Position numbers and translations under genes: made by a program
Part shown: positions 5,864 to 13,251 of the stretch, piece by piece
Layout: every line of letters begins with the position of its first letter
How positions within the stretch are numbered: the stretch's first letter is position 1
Source of the DNA: Bacteroidales bacterium
GTDB lineage: Bacteria; Bacteroidota; Bacteroidia; Bacteroidales; PUMT01
Assembly: GCA_007119075.1 (NCBI GenBank)
Contig: SKQJ01000283.1
Span: 1-15,265, forward strand
DNA length: 15,265 bases
Reading direction: 5' to 3'
Notes under the pieces: model-generated
Told to the model about the DNA's origin: nothing
Databases searched by the model: none
Seen by the model: only the letters and a program-made list of their open reading frames with translations

Positions 5864-7638
5864 ATCGTCTCCCCTACGCCAATGGGCAGGTTCAGCCCGT
5901 ACCAGATCAACAGAAGCACGACCCACATCAGGAATAAGATCAAGGCATAGGGAACCAGCATCGCGACGATGGTCCCTATGCCGATCCTGTTATTGTATTT
6001 GTTGACCCATCCAAGCAGAAGCGGAAAGTAAACATAAAGCGGGGTAACGCAGTTTGTTATGGAATCGCCGATGCGGTACATAAGCTGTACGAATGCAGGA
6101 CTGAATCCGATCTGGGCAAGCATCGGGATAAAAATGGGTGCGAAAATTGCCCATTTGGCCGATCCGCTTCCCAGGAAAATATTCAGCACGGCAACCAGCA
6201 CCATAAAAAGGATGAACATGACGGGACCCGTAAGCCCCGTGGCCTGGAGAAATTCCGCTCCGGTTATTGCCAGGATCGTATCAAGGTTCGACCAGTTAAA
6301 CAGATTGATAAACTGGGCGACCACCAGCATAAGGACAATATAGCCGGAGAGCTCTTTCATCCCGTGCTCCATCTGTCTGAGCACATCGTTGGGTTTTTTT
6401 ATCACACCGACCGTTTTGCCGTAGTAATAGCCCGGGATCGCGAAAAAGAAAAACAATATGGGTATGAGCCCCCGCAAAAATGGCGATGGGACAATCCCTC
6501 CGGTTACCTGGTTGCGCAGGGGCGCGCCGGAAGGAGCAACCAGCAGGATTATCAAAAGCGAATAGATCAGAAGGGCAATACCGGCCTTGCGCAGCCCCTT
6601 TTTCTCGAGCAAGGAAAGAGAACCGCCGGTACCCGGCCCGGCGCCCTGGTCGGCATATTCGAACCGGCTGCATGCGGGAATGGTATATTTTCTTGCGACA
6701 TAAGCGCCTCCAATGCCAAGAAACAGGGTGGAGACTATCATAAAGTACCAGTTCGCTGTTGCACTGACCTCACGGCCGTCGACCATCTGGCCGGTTATTT
6801 CAGAACTGATGCCTGCCAGCAACACATCTGTGCCGGCTATAAAGAAATTTGCGGTGAACCCGGCTGTGGCTCCGGCGTAACCGGCGATCAGACCGGCGAT
6901 GGGGTTAAGCCCCATCTGGGAAAAGATCAGTGCCGCAATCGGAGGAACTATAACGATTCCGGCATCACTGCCAATATTGCCGCAAGCGCCGATTATGAAA
7001 ATAACAGGCAGAACGATCTTCCTGGGAACCGAAAACGCAATGGTGCGCAAAACAATGGCCAGCAGCCCGCTTCTTTCGGCAACGGAGACCCCCATCAGCA
7101 TCACCAGCACAAGGCCGAAGGGGGCAAAATGGGCAAAATTCGTGACCATTTCCTCGATAAACCTCCTTAGCCCTTCGCCCGAGATCAGATTCTGTGCATG
7201 CACGGTCTCGCCTGTCCCCGGATCTACCGCGCTGACCCCGAGCATGGCAGTCAGGCCGCTGAGAACCACAATAAAAATGCATATCCACAAAAAGATCCAG
7301 AAAGGGTGGGGCAGCTTGTTGCCCATCTCCTCGATCCATCTCAAAACTCCCTTTGAACCGGAATTTACGAAGGCTTCTTCGTTTGCTCCGGCGCTATTCC
7401 CCGATCCGCCGGTTCCGGTACCGCCGGTTCCGGTGTCGCCATTCCCCGTTTCGTTATTCCCGGTCCCTCTATCTCCCGCGCCTCTATTCCCCGTGCCGCC
7501 ATTTCCTGTTTTATTATTCCCGGTTCCGCTGTTTCCCGATCCGCCGGTTCCGGTGCCGCCATTCCCCGATCCGCCATTTCCCCCCGGCTCCCGGCCCATA
7601 TTGTCATGATCCTGCTGGCTGCCGTCAGTATTATGCAT
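5854..7638 (-). CDS. AbgT-family membrane transporter with Gly-rich N-terminal repeat extension
   Basis: The 594-residue product matches the AbgT family (E. coli AbgT, Neisseria MtrF, Alcanivorax YdaH), inner-membrane proteins that import p-aminobenzoyl-glutamate or export sulfonamide-like compounds using an ion gradient. Family landmarks: IEEMGNKLPHPFWIF (about 102-116), GNIGSDAGIVIVPPIAAL (about 220-237), TAGFTANFFIAGTD (258-271), and near the C-terminus SGSAKWAIFAPIF and MYRIGDSITNCVTPLY. About ten hydrophobic segments are visible. Usual length is about 500-520; the excess is a hydrophilic N-terminus of about 90 residues with 13 pentapeptides of type GNGGT (residues 20-84). ATG 7638 is taken as start since no stop interrupts the frame; a later start (for example TTG at Leu99) cannot be excluded because the repeat is open in several frames. 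It lies 31 bp after the histidine kinase gene on the same strand, suggesting co-transcription. Direction and substrate of transport are unknown. Confidence 0.9.
   Translation of the reverse strand: MHNTDGSQQDHDNMGREPGGNGGSGNGGTGTGGSGNSGTGNNKTGNGGTGNRGAGDRGTGNNETGNGDTGTGGTGTGGSGNSAGANEEAFVNSGSKGVLRWIEEMGNKLPHPFWIFLWICIFIVVLSGLTAMLGVSAVDPGTGETVHAQNLISGEGLRRFIEEMVTNFAHFAPFGLVLVMLMGVSVAERSGLLAIVLRTIAFSVPRKIVLPVIFIIGACGNIGSDAGIVIVPPIAALIFSQMGLNPIAGLIAGYAGATAGFTANFFIAGTDVLLAGISSEITGQMVDGREVSATANWYFMIVSTLFLGIGGAYVARKYTIPACSRFEYADQGAGPGTGGSLSLLEKKGLRKAGIALLIYSLLIILLVAPSGAPLRNQVTGGIVPSPFLRGLIPILFFFFAIPGYYYGKTVGVIKKPNDVLRQMEHGMKELSGYIVLMLVVAQFINLFNWSNLDTILAITGAEFLQATGLTGPVMFILFMVLVAVLNIFLGSGSAKWAIFAPIFIPMLAQIGFSPAFVQLMYRIGDSITNCVTPLYVYFPLLLGWVNKYNNRIGIGTIVAMLVPYALILFLMWVVLLLIWYGLNLPIGVGETIYL
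7387..7581 (-). repeat. 15-bp minisatellite, 13 units, coding for GNxxT pentapeptides
   Basis: On the plus strand the units read like GCCATTCCCCGATCC, GCCGGTTCCGGTGCC and TCTATTCCCCGTGCC, repeating every 15 bp without change of period for 13 units. On the minus strand, in frame with the transporter, they code GNGGS, GNGGT, GTGGS, GNSGT, GNNKT, GNGGT, GNRGA, GDRGT, GNNET, GNGDT, GTGGT, GTGGS and GNSAG. The unit is a multiple of three, so gain or loss of copies would change length but not frame. The array explains the unusually open shadow frames on the plus strand here. Confidence 0.9.
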
Positions 7639-7669
7639 ATTGATCAGGAGTAAATATGATTAGTTCCGG

Positions 7670-8782
7670 CTACTGCTGCCGGTATTGCTTGAGCGAAGGA
7701 ATGCTTATCGTGAAAATCGTCCTGCGCTGCCGGTTAGAAACAAAGCTTACTTTTCCTCCGAGATATCTTTCTGTGAGGAGACGGATACTGTAGGTTCCCC
7801 ATCCCCTGCCCATTCCCTTGGTTGAAAAGGCCCGTTGAAACAATTGCATCTGAACATGCTTGGGAATCAGGGGAATGCTCTTCACTTTGATGTGATAAAG
7901 CCCGGATTCGCCGCCATTGCGGGAATAAATCATGATCTCTTCTTCATCCGAACTGGCTTCAAGGGCATTTTTAATGGTATTGATCATCACCCTTCGCAAC
8001 AGTGTCTCATCAGTGAAAATGGCATACCCCGACTTTCTGACGGTGACCTTGCGGTTGCGGAGGCTGCGGATGCTGACCAGCGATCTGACCACATTTTCCA
8101 GAAGCTCGTCAATATCGACCTCTGAAACCATTAAGGAAAGAGAGTGATTCTCGGCCTCGGTGATTACCCTGTAGGAATGTATTTCATCGGTGAGCCGCAA
8201 TGACAGATCATTTATTATGCTTCTGACCTCTTTCGAGTGAAGATCGTTGATCATTTCATTCAGTCCATTCAGCGCCGTGACAGAGTTATTGATATCATGA
8301 AGGAAGATATTTTCCAGCATTTGCCGGGTCTTATAGTCGCTGATATCCTCCATGTAGGCAAAAACATATCGCCTGTCCTCATGGGTGAAGGGTATTGTAT
8401 GCACCCTGAAGGTGAGCGTTTCGCCGTGATCGAGGGTTATATTGCACTCGCCGGTCGACCGGGTCCCTTTTTCGCTTCTTTTGATGCTGTTGGCCAATCC
8501 GCAGACCTTGCAAAATTCAGTGCTCCCACATCCGTTCTGATTGTTTGCCGCGTGGACGCAAAGAAGGCATTCTCCCGGTCGCCTGGTGATACGGTCATCA
8601 AGGCTTCTGCCAACGATCTCGTTGAATTTCTTGTTCCTGTAAATGATCTGCCGCCTTGAATTCATGATTATGATCATATTCGGGATATCGTTGAGCATTG
8701 AGCTGAAAACCGGGCTGTGAATGATGGCTTCGGCCTGGCGGCTTATTTCCTCCTCCGTGTCGCGATATCTGGGATCAAACAT
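7670..8782 (-). CDS. Soluble PAS histidine kinase with five-cysteine cluster
   Basis: From ATG 8782 the product has 370 residues: MFDPRYRDTEEE, a PAS domain (SSMLNDIPNMIIIMNSRRQIIYRNKKF), a dimerisation/phospho-acceptor helix FLHDINNSVTALNG with His162, and an ATPase domain with N-box NTIKNALEA, F-box LFQRAFSTKG and G2 GRGWGTYSIRLL. The PAS carries CxxC-x9-C-x5-CxxC (Cys72, 75, 85, 91, 94), a pattern I recall from a family of PAS kinases with a GCVHA...GCGTSEFC-like signature; metal or redox sensing is inference. The G1 box is degenerate (IPLIPKHV), as seen in relatives of this HDxxN type. No membrane segment is seen, so cytosolic. The frame is open to ATG 8833, but that start adds a hydrophobic stretch over a T9 tract and does not look native. 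The AbgT-type transporter follows after 31 bp; no response regulator is adjacent. Confidence 0.85.
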   Translation of the reverse strand: MFDPRYRDTEEEISRQAEAIIHSPVFSSMLNDIPNMIIIMNSRRQIIYRNKKFNEIVGRSLDDRITRRPGECLLCVHAANNQNGCGSTEFCKVCGLANSIKRSEKGTRSTGECNITLDHGETLTFRVHTIPFTHEDRRYVFAYMEDISDYKTRQMLENIFLHDINNSVTALNGLNEMINDLHSKEVRSIINDLSLRLTDEIHSYRVITEAENHSLSLMVSEVDIDELLENVVRSLVSIRSLRNRKVTVRKSGYAIFTDETLLRRVMINTIKNALEASSDEEEIMIYSRNGGESGLYHIKVKSIPLIPKHVQMQLFQRAFSTKGMGRGWGTYSIRLLTERYLGGKVSFVSNRQRRTIFTISIPSLKQYRQQ

Positions 8783-8886
8783 ATGGCAGAGCTGAATAAA
8801 GAATCCGGTTCGAAAATAACAAAAAAAAACCATAATCGGGTCGCCGGCCCTGAACGGATGATTATACGAAGCCAGGCCGGGACATG

Positions 8887-9468
8887 TTACCTGGCCCGGA
8901 GGGTGGAATAATGATCGTAGTAGCGCTCAAAAAATCCTGCAACCTTCCGGATCAGCTCATCCCTGCCGGGTGCATCTTCCATTTTCTCCTCTTTCCTTAC
9001 TATTCTGAAGCCTCTTGAAAGGTAATTTGCCAATGCGGTTTCCGAATCGTTTGTGCAGGTATGGAGCCAGACCCAGACCGCACCGCTGTCCAGTGCGCTC
9101 TTAACAGCGTGTGAAAGCAGCATCCCTCCCAGTCCGCTGCCCATATAACGGGGCAGCAATCCTATGAATTTTATTTCGGTCCCGCCCCCTTTTCCGGATA
9201 TCAGCTCATAATATCCGACCAGCTTCCGGCCTTCGAACGCCAGGTAAGTCCTGACATCTTCCCGGGAGAAATAATCATCCCATTCAGCCTGCGTCCATTC
9301 CAGTCTGCTGTACCATCTCCATGGAAGCCCCACGCCTGCAAACATTACGAAATTAATGAAAGCATCATTTTCTACCTGACGGATCTCCATTTTTTCGGCA
9401 AAGCCTTCCTTGAGGCTCATCCTGTCATCAGCTTTCAGCTCGAGCCATGTTGTTGTGATTTTTTCCAT
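8887..9468 (-). CDS. GNAT-family N-acetyltransferase
   Basis: From ATG 9468 the product has 193 residues, beginning MEKITTTWLELK. It shows the GNAT acetyl-CoA site RYMGSGLGG (motif A, R/Q-x-x-G-x-G/A), the preceding beta-strand TEIKFIGLLP, and motif B region WLHTCTNDSETALANYLSRGFRIV, which matches a GNAT subgroup with an HTCTxDxxxALxNYxxRGF signature. It should transfer an acetyl group from acetyl-CoA to a small amine or a protein amino group; the acceptor is unknown. The frame is open further to ATG 9543, adding 25 residues without family character, so the shorter start is preferred with moderate certainty. It is the first gene of a minus-strand series: 104 bp separate it from the start of the histidine kinase, and the transporter follows that. 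Confidence 0.85.
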   Translation of the reverse strand: MEKITTTWLELKADDRMSLKEGFAEKMEIRQVENDAFINFVMFAGVGLPWRWYSRLEWTQAEWDDYFSREDVRTYLAFEGRKLVGYYELISGKGGGTEIKFIGLLPRYMGSGLGGMLLSHAVKSALDSGAVWVWLHTCTNDSETALANYLSRGFRIVRKEEKMEDAPGRDELIRKVAGFFERYYDHYSTLRAR

Positions 9469-9635
9469 AGTTGACGGTGATGATTTTTTAATGGTGCGGT
9501 GCCGGGCGGGGCCTTCTTCCGAAAGGGAGTATAAAACAGGCATTTAGTGATTTTGTTCAATAAATTCAGGCATTCCACGCAACAAATTGAGGCATGAGGG
9601 CGTATCAGGAAGTGACCGGATCTTTATGACCAGTT

Positions 9636-9890
9636 ATGATAACCGCTTCCGTTCAAATATTCAATGAGCTCCTGATGAACAATACCGCTTCCCAGTCTCT
9701 TAGTGAAATAATCCATGAGTTCAACCGGGATATAGATAAAAATCCAGGCCTTGCAGATGACTACATTGCCCGGGGCATCCTGAAGTATTGCCTTGACGAC
9801 GTTAACGGAGCCTTCAACGACTGGTCGGTCGCCATAGGCCTCGGCTGCAATAATACGATTTTGCTGCTAAAATACCTCACTCTCACATAA
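9636..9890 (+). CDS. TPR-like mini-protein
   Basis: The 84-residue product contains one recognisable tetratricopeptide repeat: ADDYIARGILKYCLDDVNGA followed by FNDWSVAIGLG (residues about 40-70), with the usual RG, KY, D, GA, DW and AI positions of the 34-residue unit. Flanking helices are a likely partial TPR before (SLSEIIHEFNRDIDKNP) and a capping helix after. Such short TPR proteins occur in Bacteroidota and presumably mediate protein contacts; no partner is known. ATG 9636 and ATG 9675 (MNNTASQSLSE) are both possible starts; no Shine-Dalgarno helps to choose. No signal peptide. It diverges from the GNAT gene and converges on the lipoprotein gene. Small size makes it less certain than its neighbours, but the TPR pattern argues that it is real. 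Confidence 0.65.
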   Translation: MITASVQIFNELLMNNTASQSLSEIIHEFNRDIDKNPGLADDYIARGILKYCLDDVNGAFNDWSVAIGLGCNNTILLLKYLTLT

Positions 9891-9900
9891 CCGCACACTA

Positions 9901-9920
9901 CGGGCAGGCTGCAGTGCCCG
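9901..9920 (+). repeat. Hairpin after the TPR mini-gene
   Basis: CGGGCA (9901-9906) and TGCCCG (9915-9920) form a perfect 6-bp stem over the loop GGCTGCAG, ten bases after the TPR stop codon. There is no T run, so termination would have to be factor-assisted. It sits between convergent genes. Confidence 0.35.
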
Positions 9921-10001
9921 GCAGCGGAAATGTTTAACATCCTGTGATCAGGCCGGGGAATCGCATTTCACGAACTGCCATAAAAATACGGCAGAAAATG
10001 T

Positions 10002-10604
10002 TCACTCACCAAGGTTGGGAAACTGTACTTCGCCCGCAACGGCATTAAAGCTGGCGCTGATGCTGATGTTAAGCTCCTCTTCTGACGGTTCCGTCATATC
10101 CATCCTGTAACCGGTTGCGTCGATGCTGAAATCGCCTGTCAGTATATTCTGTTCCGTCAATTGCAAAGTAATCGTACCGGATTCGGAAAAATAAACTTCC
10201 AGCTCACCGGCATTCTGCTGATGTTGAATGAGGATGAAGCTGACAAAGTTATCTACATCGAAAAACCACAGGTCATCCTCCATTTCTTCAACATCAAATG
10301 AGTGGACGGCATAAGTGTCATTTCCGGGAAACTCACCGCCCCGGACAAACCAGATATTTATGGTCTGACCGTTGTTGGCCCCGAAACCCACGGTGAAAAA
10401 CAATTCGTCGGTTTCAATATGCTGATATTGAGCAAAAACTGCAACCCCCTCAAATTCAGCTGTAACATCTCCTGTTATTGTAGCCTCAAAACGGCCAATT
10501 TCATCACCGGGTATATCATCGATATCATCATCGTCCCTGTCACACGCAACAAAAGCAACCAGTAAGGCAATTACGCCAACATATTGCCATATTTTTATTT
10601 TCAT
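10002..10604 (-). CDS. Predicted surface-exposed lipoprotein, unknown function
   Basis: The 200-residue product starts MKIKIWQYVG with a hydrophobic segment ending in AFVAC, a lipoprotein signal peptide with lipidated Cys21. The Cys is followed by DRDDDDIDD; in Bacteroidota an acidic tract right after the Cys is a known signal for flipping lipoproteins to the cell surface (described for Capnocytophaga and Bacteroides). The rest is beta-rich and acidic: EATITGDVTAEFEG, FTVGFGANNGQTINIWFV, GTITLQLTEQNILTGDFSIDAT. This pattern (ligand-like GTIT..ITGxFSF strands) is common among small Bacteroidota lipoproteins of unannotated families; I do not recognise a function. A good promoter lies upstream on the same strand. 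It is divergent from katE with 185 bp between starts. Start at ATG 10604 is fixed by the signal peptide. Confidence 0.85.
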   Translation of the reverse strand: MKIKIWQYVGVIALLVAFVACDRDDDDIDDIPGDEIGRFEATITGDVTAEFEGVAVFAQYQHIETDELFFTVGFGANNGQTINIWFVRGGEFPGNDTYAVHSFDVEEMEDDLWFFDVDNFVSFILIQHQQNAGELEVYFSESGTITLQLTEQNILTGDFSIDATGYRMDMTEPSEEELNISISASFNAVAGEVQFPNLGE

Positions 10605-10647
10605 CTCCCGCTTTTTTTAAAATTTATAAATTGACTTTAATGTTTAT

Positions 10648-10679
10648 TAAAGTTAACAAAAAAACCAATGTTTATCAAA
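10648..10679 (-). promoter_or_regulatory. Bacteroidota-type promoter of the lipoprotein gene
   Basis: On the minus strand TTTG (10679-10676) is followed after 20 nt by TAACTTTA (10655-10648), matching seven of eight positions-with-wildcards of TAnnTTTG. The -7 box is about 43 bp before the ATG at 10604. Seven T plus GTTAACTTT at the box are identical to the sequence before the alginate_exp gene at 95-110. Confidence 0.6.
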
Positions 10680-10789
10680 TTATTATTTTCAGCAAAACAT
10701 CTTAATGGGAGCTGGAAATCATGGTTTTTGATCCGGAATTTCCTTAAATTTAAAATACTAATCCCCTAACTATATAAAAAAACACAGCT

Positions 10790-12961
10790 ATGGATGAAAA
10801 TAAGATGAAAAAGGACATTTCCGGCGACGGCCGTGAAACAGAAAAGGACAAGCAGCTTGAATCCTGGAAAGAGAATTCTGACGGCAAAGGCCTGACAACC
10901 AACCACGGCGTGAAAGTGGATCACACCGACGATTCCCTCAAGGCAGGGCAACGGGGGCCTACACTGATGGAAGACTTCCATTTCCGTGAAAAAATGATGC
11001 ATTTCGACCATGAGCGAATCCCCGAAAGGGTGGTTCATGCAAGGGGCTCGGCTGCACACGGTTATTTCCAGCTATACGAACCGGTTCCCGAACTGACCAA
11101 AGCAAAAATATTCAACGACCCTTCAAAGCAAACCCCGGTTTTCGTGAGATTTTCAACGGTGGTAGGTTTCAGGGGCTCGGCCGATACAGTCAGGGATGTG
11201 CGCGGGTTCGCAACGAAATTCTATACCGAAGAGGGAAACTGGGACCTTGTCGGCAATAATATGCCGGTATTCTTCATCCAGGATGCAATAAAATTCCCCG
11301 ATCTGGTGCATGCGATCAAGCCCGAGCCCCATAACGAGATGCCCCAGGCCTCTGCGGCCCACGATAATTTCTGGGATTTCGTGTCACTGATGCCCGAATC
11401 GATCCATATGATCATGTGGGTATTGTCTGACAGGGCGATTCCGAAAAGCTATTCCACCATGCAGGGATTCGGCGTGCACACTTTCCGTCTGATAAATGCG
11501 GAGGGGAAATCAAGATTTGTAAAGTTCCACTGGAAACCGGTCAACGGCGTATACTCCCTGGTCTGGGACGAGGCACAAAAAATTGCGGGCAAGGATCCCG
11601 ATTTCAACCGGCGCGACCTTTGGGATCTGATCGAAGCGGGAGTCTATCCCGAGTATGAACTGGGGATGCAGATAGTGGAGGAAGAGGATGAATTTGCCTT
11701 CGATTTCGATTTGCTGGATCCCACCAAGATCATTCCCGAAGAGCTGGTTCCCGTAAAAATAGTCGGAAAAATGGTCCTTAACAGGAATCCCGATAATTTC
11801 TTCGCCGAGACCGAGCAGGTGGCCTTTCATCCGGGCCATGTGATACCGGGGATAGATTTCACAAACGATCCGCTGCTGCAGGGCAGGCTGTTCTCATACC
11901 TGGATACCCAGATCACCCGGCTGGGCGGCACCAATTTCAATGAGATCCCCATCAACCGGCCCCTGGCAGAAGTGCACAACAATCAGCGGGACGGGTTCAT
12001 GCGTCAGACTATCAACAAGGGGCGCACAAACTATTCTCCCAATTCCCTCAGAGGCGGCCATCCCCTGCCTGTTCCGGAGGAGATGGGCGGCTACAGGCAC
12101 TATATGGAAAAGGTTGAAGGGAAAAAGATCAGGGAGCGCAGCAACAGCTTCAAGGATTTTTTCTCTCAGGCAAAACTTTTCTACGACAGCATGTCGGATA
12201 CTGAAAAAAAACATATCCTCGAGGCATTCCATTTTGAACTCGGAAAAGTGGAGGTCATGGAAGTCCGGCAGCGCATGGTCTACATGATGGCCAACGTGGA
12301 CATGGAGCTGGCCCGGAAAATCGCAGCAGGCATAGGCGCTGATCCGCCAGAGGATGAAAAAATGGTCAGGGAAGCGGCAAGGGATGCGCGCCCCAGGGTT
12401 ACCGGCAGAAAAAGCGTTGATGTTTCGCCCGCCCTGAGCCAGGAAAACCTCAAGGGAACCTCGATAAAGGGAAGAAAGGTCGCGATACTTGTCGATAACG
12501 GATTCGATTACCAGGCAGTGGCAAAAGTCAGGGAAATGCTTATGGACAACGATGCAATGGTCCATATAGTTTCACAGTTCCACGGCATGATCAAAAGCAG
12601 CACAGGCGAGGAGCTAAAAACCGACAAGAACCATGTCACAACTGCTTCGGTACTGTATGATGCAATCTTCATACCCGGCGGCGAGGAAAGCGTGCAGGCC
12701 ATGAAAAAGCAGGGTGATGTGATCCATTTTATCAATGAGGCTTATAAACATTGCAAGCCTGTCGGCATCACGGGTGAGGCAGTCGAGCTGCTGTCGATGT
12801 CGGCAACCGGGGTGACGGAGACTCAGATGGGCGTCCGGTCAGACATGGGAGTGGTGACGGCCGGGAAAGACGTCAATATGAGCGAATTTGTCATGAAATT
12901 CAAGGATGCCATCATGGAGCACCGGCACTGGGGAAGGGAAAAAACCGGCGTGCCGGCGTAA
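10790..12961 (+). CDS. katE: Large-subunit (HPII-type) haem catalase
   Basis: The 723-residue product aligns by eye along its whole length with E. coli KatE, a cytoplasmic tetrameric catalase that converts hydrogen peroxide to water and oxygen. The haem-site residues are present: distal His83 in RVVHARGSAAHGYF, Asn156 in DLVGNNMPVFF, and proximal haem ligand Tyr370 in RLFSYLDTQ. His347 (AFHPGH) corresponds to the His that is cross-linked to the Tyr in HPII. After the catalase core and helical domain, residues about 575-715 form the DJ-1/PfpI-like flavodoxin domain seen only in large catalases (GRKVAILVDNGFDYQAV, DAIFIPGGEESVQ, CKPVGITGEAVELL). Length is close to the 753 of KatE, with a shorter N-terminus. 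No Shine-Dalgarno precedes ATG 10790; Met6 is an alternative. TAAATTTA at 10745-10752 is promoter-like, but its TTTG partner is only 14 nt away. The stop codon lies inside a palindromic repeat. Confidence 0.97.
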   Translation: MDENKMKKDISGDGRETEKDKQLESWKENSDGKGLTTNHGVKVDHTDDSLKAGQRGPTLMEDFHFREKMMHFDHERIPERVVHARGSAAHGYFQLYEPVPELTKAKIFNDPSKQTPVFVRFSTVVGFRGSADTVRDVRGFATKFYTEEGNWDLVGNNMPVFFIQDAIKFPDLVHAIKPEPHNEMPQASAAHDNFWDFVSLMPESIHMIMWVLSDRAIPKSYSTMQGFGVHTFRLINAEGKSRFVKFHWKPVNGVYSLVWDEAQKIAGKDPDFNRRDLWDLIEAGVYPEYELGMQIVEEEDEFAFDFDLLDPTKIIPEELVPVKIVGKMVLNRNPDNFFAETEQVAFHPGHVIPGIDFTNDPLLQGRLFSYLDTQITRLGGTNFNEIPINRPLAEVHNNQRDGFMRQTINKGRTNYSPNSLRGGHPLPVPEEMGGYRHYMEKVEGKKIRERSNSFKDFFSQAKLFYDSMSDTEKKHILEAFHFELGKVEVMEVRQRMVYMMANVDMELARKIAAGIGADPPEDEKMVREAARDARPRVTGRKSVDVSPALSQENLKGTSIKGRKVAILVDNGFDYQAVAKVREMLMDNDAMVHIVSQFHGMIKSSTGEELKTDKNHVTTASVLYDAIFIPGGEESVQAMKKQGDVIHFINEAYKHCKPVGITGEAVELLSMSATGVTETQMGVRSDMGVVTAGKDVNMSEFVMKFKDAIMEHRHWGREKTGVPA

Positions 12962-13023
12962 GCAAGCCGGTACCCGGGGCCGGGAAAACACGGCCAGGGC
13001 AAGCCTGAAACCGGCGTGCCGGC
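12942..13023 (+). repeat. Pair of 16-bp direct repeats at the end of katE
   Basis: AAACCGGCGTGCCGGC occurs at 12942-12957, inside the last codons of katE, and again at 13008-13023. Each copy holds the palindrome CCGGC-GT-GCCGG. GCAAGCC also follows the first copy (12962) and precedes the second (13000). The second copy runs into GGCCC-AAC-GGGCC, a further hairpin. Neither has a T run. Confidence 0.7.
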
Positions 13024-13251
13024 CCAACGGGCCAGGGTTGGGCGCAAAGATGCTTCCGGCCCCTCCGGGATGGTCCGGACCGGGAATCATGACAGGCGCA
13101 CTGTAAACTCCTGGATCGAATTGCAATGAACTGTCAGCAGAGGGTTGGGAGCGAAGGGCTTCCGGGCCCTCCGGATGGATGAGAATACGACCGGCCGGCA
13201 ATGCCTAATGCTGACTGCCTCATCAGGGCGGGAGGGGATATAAGGGCTTCG
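12962..13251. other. 290-bp GC-rich spacer between convergent katE and glycosidase genes
   Basis: No coding region is supported here. The spacer consists largely of C/G-rich palindromic pieces and two direct-repeat pairs, annotated separately. No T-tract terminator is visible for either of the two converging genes, so the palindromes may serve in transcription stop or RNA end protection. Confidence 0.5.
13034..13178. repeat. Imperfect direct repeat, about 40 bp, two copies
   Basis: Copy one is 13034-13073 and copy two 13141-13178. Both start AGGGTTGGG, share GCTTCCGG and CCCTCCGG in the middle and end ATGG; about 34 of 40 aligned positions are the same, with two one-base gaps. Copies are offset by 107 bp. 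The sequence between them is not repeated. Confidence 0.75.

Noticed and set aside
6364..7170. 268-codon plus-strand frame inside the transporter gene
   Set aside because: It is antisense to strongly conserved AbgT sequence, its product is low in hydrophobic pattern and unlike any family; it arises from GC-rich codon use.
6899..7643. Pro-rich and Arg-rich plus-strand frames across the minisatellite
   Set aside because: A 15-bp repeat without stop codons stays open in several frames; only the minus frame continues into a recognised transporter.
8873..8902. CCAGG/CCTGG and CCGGG/CCCGG pairings around the GNAT stop codon
   Set aside because: Short alternative 5-bp stems in GC-rich DNA without T tract; chance is likely.
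9975..9994. Inverted repeat CTGCC/GGCAG between the convergent TPR and lipoprotein genes
   Set aside because: Only a 5-bp stem with a 10-nt loop and no T run on either strand, so it is not a credible terminator.
10727..10752. TTTG and TAAATTTA as a katE promoter
   Set aside because: The spacing of 14 nt is too short for the Bacteroidota consensus; left out of the feature list.
11894..12565. 223-codon minus-strand frame inside katE
   Set aside because: Shadow of the conserved catalase frame.
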